Assembly: GCA_014155875.1 (NCBI GenBank)
Contig: JACEFZ010005530.1
Location: forward strand, 40,001 to 104,000
From: Cepaea nemoralis
Taxonomy: Eukaryota; Mollusca; Gastropoda; Stylommatophora; Helicidae
Direction: 5' to 3'
DNA: 64,000 nucleotides
Shown piece by piece: positions 58,708 to 64,000 of the stretch (positions are counted from its first letter, which is position 1; the number at the start of each line of letters is the position of its first letter). The position numbers and the translations under genes are program-made. The notes beneath the pieces were generated by a model that had not been told where the DNA came from, ran no database searches, and saw only the letters and a list, made by a program, of their open reading frames with translations.

Positions 58708-59518
58708 TCTTATGAACCCATGACAAGTGTGTAAGCGTGGATTGTGTGAAAACAAAGTAGACAAGTTTGTAACATTTGAAAACTTTAACAAGAATGCGAG
58801 AGTGACGAGATTGTGGCAATGTAGTATCAGAAAGTGGTTTAAGAACCTACGCTAGAATGTGAATCAATGTGTCAATCTACAACATATTGTGTGTAACATA
58901 TTGCGATAAAAATGATCATGTTTGATGGGGAATAAAACGGTGTGAAAGACCTCATTACTAACTAATATTACAAAGATTGACAAGTGTGTAAAGTGTGAAG
59001 ATAAGAGCGCTGATATAAGAAAGATTCTGTGTGGAAAAGTATAACAATTGTGAAATAACAAATATTAACATGTTTCACAGGGACGTTTCAGGTGAGGTCG
59101 AACAGAGGTGAAGACACGACGACATTTGACACGACAAACGACAGACAAAATTTAATACATTAATTTCGTATTTCAGCATCCCGTCGGAGCGAATCACGGC
59201 ACATAAATTGTTTAAGTGTGATATCAACTTGTAATTGTTATATTTTCGAAATATAAATTTTTGCTGCTCTATGGAACAGAATGCAGAGCAGACGCATTCA
59301 GAACACCAGTTCAACCTGAAATAGAGAAGAAATCCCAATAGGCCCAAGAAAGTTACAAGTTTTCAGATAAGTATACATATAGTTTTGATAAACATAAATT
59401 AGATTGGCATCTGAATTGTAAATGCTGTGAATAATTAATACTATTAGAGAAGTATTTATTTCTGATTTGATTCTATATTTGAGTGTTTATTTGATTGTGT
59501 GTACAAGTAGTAACAAAA

Positions 59519-60340
59519 ATGTCAACATTAGGAGAGTGTATACAAGCAGGTAAAGACCTTGGATATATAGGTGATAAATTAGAGCAATGGGCGAAAAACG
59601 AATATAGAGAATACACAGACAAGAAAGCAGCAATTGATAAAGAGGAAAGAGACAAAAAGGGAGCAAGTGAAAGAGATGAACAAGCACAGGAACGCCAGCA
59701 TCAAAAAGATCTTGCGGAATTAGCCGAGGCCACAAAATTAAAATAATTAGAACTGGCTGAAGCCACAAAATTAAAGGAGTTAGAAATAAAAGGAAAACAA
59801 CTAGGGATTGAATCACAAACGCAGTTAAAAATGAAAGAGTTAGAGATTGAATCTCATGTGCAAATTGCCACCACTAAATTAAAGAGTAAAGAAGAGGAGA
59901 ATGGGTTCAACAAGTACAAAGGGTTAGTCAAACCCTTCTGCCAAGGCGACTCCATATCTGCATGGACTGAGAATGTGGAATTCCAGCTTAAATTCCAGGA
60001 AGTGTCACGAGAACATTGGGCGATGGTCTATAAGAAGAACCTCCCGGGGGAACCCTTAAAAGTGATAGAATCTATCCCCCAAGAGCTTAGAAGTAATTAT
60101 GATTACATTAGGCAACGCATTATGCAACACTTTTTGCTAGACGCCCCAGGTTACCAAATTCAGTATTCTAAACTAAAACCTAAACCAAATGAACCGTTCA
60201 TTGACTATGTTTCTAACGTACAAAGTGTATTCAACAAATGGCTAAACGATGCAAAGGTAGACAAAAGCTTTGATAAACTTAAAAACTTGATGATAATGGA
60301 CAAAATCATCTCAACTGTACCTACTCCCTTGCAAAGTTTC
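59519..60340 (+). pseudogene. gag: gag (capsid region) of the LTR element
   Basis: Starts at ATG 59519 (MSTLGECIQAGKDLGYIGDK). The first 110 residues are rich in Lys, Glu and Ala and probably form a coiled coil. They include a duplicated LAEATKLK unit with an in-frame TAA at 59744-59746 between the copies. The capsid-like part follows: FNKYKGLVKPFCQGDSISAW, HWAMVYKKNLPGEPLKVIES, YDYIRQRIMQHFL and further helices. This is the general layout of gypsy Gag (self-assembling coat of the intracellular particle). The frame is lost near 60335-60350, where coding continues in the pol frame. Confidence 0.8.
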
Positions 60341-60960
60341 TGCAGCAAGCTGATGTCGAGTCATTAGAACAACTAGAGAAACGGGGGTCCGCATATTTTT
60401 CCTCAAATCGGGACATATTTAAATCATCTGTAGAAGAGTCTGAAATAGTAGCTTTTGCCAAAAGTAAACCTCAGAAACCATTTCAAATGAGGGATAAACC
60501 TAAATCAAAGCCATCTCAATGTCCATATTGTCATTTATGTCACGACCAGTTTTCTATGTGTGACAAAAACCCAGGATATTAGTCTCACCTAGAGATGATG
60601 ATAAAGAAACAAGAGAGCAAAAGAAACACGTATAGACGTGCAGTCAAAGGCTACTTTTGTCGGGCGTATGGTCACTATAGTTCCAGGTGTGTTGGACGTC
60701 AGAGATTGAGAGCCAGTAATGCTGTACTTGTCGATACTTCATCTGAGAGTGGAAGTGAACATGAGAGTGAAAACGAAGAAATGTTACCATATAGTGAGAA
60801 TGTTGTTGCTGCTAGTGATATATTGAACTTTGATAGTTGTGTTATATGCCATCAATTTCATGAAGACGGAGTGCTAAAATGCGGGCACGCAGTACCGTTT
60901 TCCAGTGAAAACGCCAACGCAGTCATTCCCTCCAGAGGCAAATTAGTGTTCCACGACGGA
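60341..60960 (+). pseudogene. gag 3' part: nucleocapsid zinc knuckles
   Basis: After the frameshift, the frame shared with pol carries LQQADVESLEQLEKRGSAYF. Next is a Cys/His knuckle, CPYCHLCHDQFSMC, then a TAG at 60580-60582. A second knuckle reads GYFCRAYGHYSSRC. In that one the position expected for the first Cys is Gly, one base from Cys, while the remaining C-x3-GH-x4-C is intact. A Ser/Glu-rich linker follows (SSESGSEHESENEE). The knuckles would bind the element's RNA. Confidence 0.75.
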
Positions 60961-61250
60961 ATGGTTAATAACACGCCTTGTCAGTGTTTTATAGATAGCG
61001 GGAGTACCTTGATTGGCCTTAGGAAGGAATTGACCTAGCCAGAAGACTATACGGGCGGCTTCGTAAAGTGCCGTACCTTTTCGGGTAACATAGAAAAATA
61101 CCCATTAGCAAAAGCCCGTATAGACACTCCATTCCTGTCCGGCACATTTACGTGCGCCATCTTACATAATCCATGTACGGACTTGATAGTTGGTTGTCTA
61201 CCAGAGCTAATGAACTGTACCGCAAAAGAAATATTAGCCTGGAGAGAAAC
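60961..61250 (+). pseudogene. Retropepsin-type protease domain
   Basis: The active-site block CFIDSGSTLIGL has the D-S-G triad of aspartic retropepsins. A TAG at 61036-61038 follows after RKELT. Reading continues in the same frame to ILHNPCTDLIVGCLPELMN, matching the second conserved 'D.I.G...L' region. It would cleave the Gag-Pol polyprotein. Length is about right for the family. Confidence 0.8.
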
Positions 61251-61299
61251 CCATAAGGCTAATAATGCGGTAACCAGGTCAGAAACACAAACACAGCAA

Positions 61300-62772
61300 G
61301 CCGACCTGCAAAAAGAAATGCTACACCTTATAACACCAAGTGGTACAGTAAATAACACCACCAGAGAAAATTTCATAGAGGCGCAACGTGCCGATCCATC
61401 TATCTCACCCTATTTCAGATTTGTGGGCGAGAAACCAAAAATGACCAAAAACGCGTCATGGTATTTTAAACTACATAATGGTATTATGACTAGAAATTAC
61501 AATAGAGACAACCATGAAATTCAGCAAACGGTACTACCTGTCAAACATCGACAAACAGTCCTACGAATCGCACACGATTCGCCGTTTTCTGGACATTTAG
61601 GCTATGATAAAACAAGAGCCAGAATTTTAGCTCATTTTTACTGGCCAAAATTTTGTAAAGACATTAAAAACTTTTGTCGTTCATGTACCATATGTCAGCA
61701 ATTAGTACGAAAGGGTAAACATGTTACAGCGGAGGTCCAACCAACAACATTGGCCTCTAGACCATTTGAGTGTGTAGCAGCAGATATTGTTGGACCATTG
61801 AATCATGTGTCCAACAAAGGAAACAGGTTCATCCTAACTCTGGTTAATTTTTGTTCGAGATGAGTAGAGGCGGTGGCGCTGAAATATATAAGTTCCAAAG
61901 ATGTGGTTAACGTATTTTTACATCTGTTTTCCCGCTTTGGATTTCCCCGCACCATTCTATCAGATCGGGGAACCCAATTTATACCAGCTGCAATGCAAGC
62001 TCTTACTAAATTGTTAGAAATAATACAGTGTTTTACAAGTCCCTACCACGCGGCGGCCAAGTGTATCATAGAAAAAATAAACGGAAATTTAAAACACATG
62101 TTGGCCAAGGTGACAGCAGAAAATCCATCAGATTGGGATACACTGTTACCAACAGTGCTGTTCGCCTACCGAGACATTCCGCACTCAAGTACGGGTTTCT
62201 CACCATTTGAATTAGTATACGGGGCGAACCCACGAGGACCCCTAAGCATTTACCACCAACTAGTAACCAACACCTCAGATACCTCAACACCGGTATCACC
62301 ATATGAGGTAGTGACTGAAACACGCGACAAAATTATGAGAGCGTGCACTATAGCCAAATCATCTTTGGAGCGAAAAGGACAGATCTACCGCCATTACGCC
62401 AATAAAGGTGCCAAGACCTTACACCTCGAACCAGATCAAGAGGTATTACTCCTGTTACCTGATAAAAGAAACTTACTTTTAACATCATGGCAAGGGCCAT
62501 TCAGAGTGGTACGAAAGATATCAGATGTTGATTATGAAATATCAATGGAAAAAAACCTCAAGATATTCCATATCAACATGCTGAAACCTTATTACTCAAG
62601 ACAGGAACACCAGACAGAAGACGAACACAATGCAACTACACCAATTCATCAGACAGAGGACGAACATAATCCAACAACACTAGACAATAGTCAGACAGGA
62701 GATAAACACAATGCAATTACACCTAGCAATCAGACAGAAAACGTTCTCATCGCAACCACAATATTAAATTAA
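61300..62772 (+). pseudogene. Integrase, located upstream of RT
   Basis: The zinc-binding domain has His-His-Cys-Cys: AHDSPFSGHLGYDKTRARIL, then FCRSCTICQQ (about 61570-61700). The catalytic core shows the three acidic residues: AADIVGP, LSDRGTQF and, in AAAKCIIEKINGNLK, the Glu. A TGA at 61861-61863 replaces what is usually Trp in the block after FCSR. FAYRDIPHSSTGFSPFELVY follows, then a GPY/F-like module (WQGPFRVV) and IFHINMLKPYY, typical of gypsy integrases. The C-terminal tail has four to five imperfect copies of a HQTEDEHN-type repeat (62600-62750). The frame ends at TAA 62770-62772 and the RT follows 15 bases later in the same frame. Confidence 0.9.
62600..62755 (+). repeat. Short tandem repeat in integrase tail
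   Basis: Units encoding (H/N)QTEDEHNATTP-like peptides, about four copies of 36-39 bp, with CAGACAGA..ACGAACACAATGC at DNA level. Confidence 0.75.
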
Positions 62773-62787
62773 ACAGACGACAACGAC

Positions 62788-63738
62788 ATGGAAATACCAG
62801 TCCCAACAGTAGACTTGACTGCGACGATTGACAATATACATATAGAACCAACACATACCGACGAACAGAAACAACAGACAATAGCGTTAGTGACAGAATA
62901 CAGACAGATCTTCTCAGACATTCCAGGTAGGACAGATAGAATAGAGCACTCCATTCTTCTATCTGACTATACTCCGATAAAATGTAGACCATATTCCATC
63001 CCTCTGAATTATAGGGACAAACTCGATAACGAAATTCTAGATCTTGAAGCGAGGGGAATAATTCAAAAGTCTCAGTCGGAATATTCATTTCCCATAGTCC
63101 TGGTCAAAAAGAAGGATGCTACCATCAGACTCTGCGTCGATTATAGGAAGCTAAATAGTATAACAAAAGTAGACGCAGAACCTATCCCTTCCTGTGAAGA
63201 TCTACTCTTAAATATGGCAACATCTACGATCTTTTCTAAACTTGACCTAACTAAAGGCTATTGGCAAGTTCCTATGCATAAAGATTCTGTCAATCTTACT
63301 GCCTTTTCAACATCTTTAGGCCTTTATGAATGGCGATTTCTTCCTTTCGGCCTACGCAATGCGCCTGCGACTTTTGTAGGTCTAACTAGAGACCTTTTAC
63401 ATGGAGTTACAGACACTCAGTCATATATAGACGACATATGTGTACATACAACAGACTGGACAAAACACTTACTAAAACTGAGACAAGTCTTCGAAAGGAT
63501 AAAGGTATTTGGGCTTACAGTGAAGCCAACCAAAATGGAGCTGAGCTTCGAGAAAATAAACTTTCTAGGCCATACTATATCAAAAGGCCATTCAGAAACA
63601 GATAACAAAATTGTCACAACAATTCTAAACCTCACTATGCCAGTTACCAAAAAGCAAGTGAGAAGTTTACTCGGTTTAGTAAACTATTATAATAAGTTAA
63701 TTCCCAATTTAGCAGAAATTACCAGTGTTTTTTTCTAA
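62788..63738 (+). pseudogene. Ty3/gypsy reverse transcriptase
   Basis: Conserved blocks in order: HSILLSDYTPIKCRPYSIP, LVKKKDATIRLCVDYRKLN, FSKLDLTKGYWQVPM (motif A Asp), LPFGLRNAPATF (motif B) and SYIDDICVHT (motif C, the IDD form typical of gypsy elements). INFLGHTISKGH and VRSLLGLVNYYNKLIPNLAE complete the thumb/connection. All catalytic residues are present over 316 open codons, so this is the best preserved part of the element. It ends at a TAA created by a frameshift in the T-run at 63728-63735. Confidence 0.93.
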
Positions 63739-63739
63739 T

Positions 63740-64000
63740 CTATTGAAGTCGAATGTCAAAATTGATGTGAAAGATGCTATTCTAATTAATGCAATGTCAA
63801 AACTTAAGCATCTTTTGAGCAATGTCCCAATCCTTCGTTTACCTAATCCCAACTTACAATATTTTCTTACGACTGATGCCAGCACAGTATTCATAGCGGG
63901 CGTACTGGGCCAGAGATATAACGACATCCTACATCCTGTAATATATGTAAGTCGCAAAATTACTCAAACTGAAGCCAAATATGGAGTCTCTGAATTGGAG
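63740..64000 (+). pseudogene. RNase H domain, start (cut by window end)
   Basis: After shifting frame at the T-run, coding resumes: KLKHLLSNVPILRLPNP and LQYFLTTDASTVFIAGVLGQ (RNase H Asp in TDAS), then HPVIYVSRKITQTEAKYGVS. This is the usual continuation of gypsy RT. The domain runs off the window. Confidence 0.85.

Larger units (their letters stand above)
58167..64000 (+). mobile_element. Ty3/gypsy-type LTR retrotransposon with integrase before RT (gmr1-like order), cut by window end
   Basis: In order: putative 5' LTR, tRNA primer site, about 800 bp leader, gag, protease, integrase, reverse transcriptase, start of RNase H. The 3' end and 3' LTR lie beyond the window. From about 60331 to 63738 all domains use one frame, broken only by single stop codons (60580, 61036, 61861, 62770). 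Integrase and RT were therefore probably one polyprotein in this order. Gag uses another frame, with a frameshift near 60335-60350 joining it to pol. A further frameshift in a T-run near 63730 precedes RNase H. No envelope-like gene is seen in the window. The copy is defective. Confidence 0.9.

Overview
The window looks like repeat-dense nuclear DNA of an invertebrate animal. The evidence is nested non-LTR retrotransposons (LINEs), several tRNA-headed SINE families, hAT and mariner DNA transposons, a Ty3/gypsy LTR element, very many (TA)n, (GA)n and (CA)n microsatellites, and no bacterial-style genes. A lophotrochozoan such as a mollusc would fit, but the sequence alone does not settle the taxon. 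I found no convincing host gene. Almost every recognisable reading frame belongs to a mobile element, and most are broken.

Layout. 1-6635: a complete hAT element with an 8-bp target-site duplication (TSD; 521-2879), LINE scraps and two minisatellites. 6636-19857: a SINE split by a 13-kb element (6843-19819) whose arms are 1.3-kb inverted repeats with their own internal tandem repeats. Its interior holds a Helitron-like element, a decayed two-finger C2H2 reading frame, LINE pieces, GA-rich DNA and 1.6 kb of GT/GGGTG-rich DNA. 19858-27033: LINE and SINE remnants, a hAT MITE with perfect ends, a mariner transposase cut off by a microsatellite, and a LINE RNase H domain. 27034-30726: a second hAT element with an 8-bp TSD, carrying about 1.6 kb of foreign non-coding DNA where its 5' coding part should be. 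31-36 kb: a cluster of tRNA-derived SINEs and a 1.4-kb CT-rich composite satellite. 36-48.6 kb: LINE territory, including a nearly intact reverse transcriptase (37.6-39.2 kb) and a three-level nest (LINE in the same LINE family, then a SINE). 48.6-57.8 kb: satellites with 36-, 97- and 49-bp units, a mariner deletion derivative, and SINEs nested in SINEs.

58.17-64 kb: the 5' part of a Ty3/gypsy-type LTR retrotransposon, with putative LTR, a tRNA-Leu-like primer site, gag, protease, integrase, then reverse transcriptase and the start of RNase H. Integrase lies upstream of reverse transcriptase, the reverse of ordinary gypsy elements and the order known from gmr1-like elements. All pol domains through RT share one frame broken only by single stops, so the order looks original. 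This element and the 13-kb inverted-repeat element are the two most interesting systems here.
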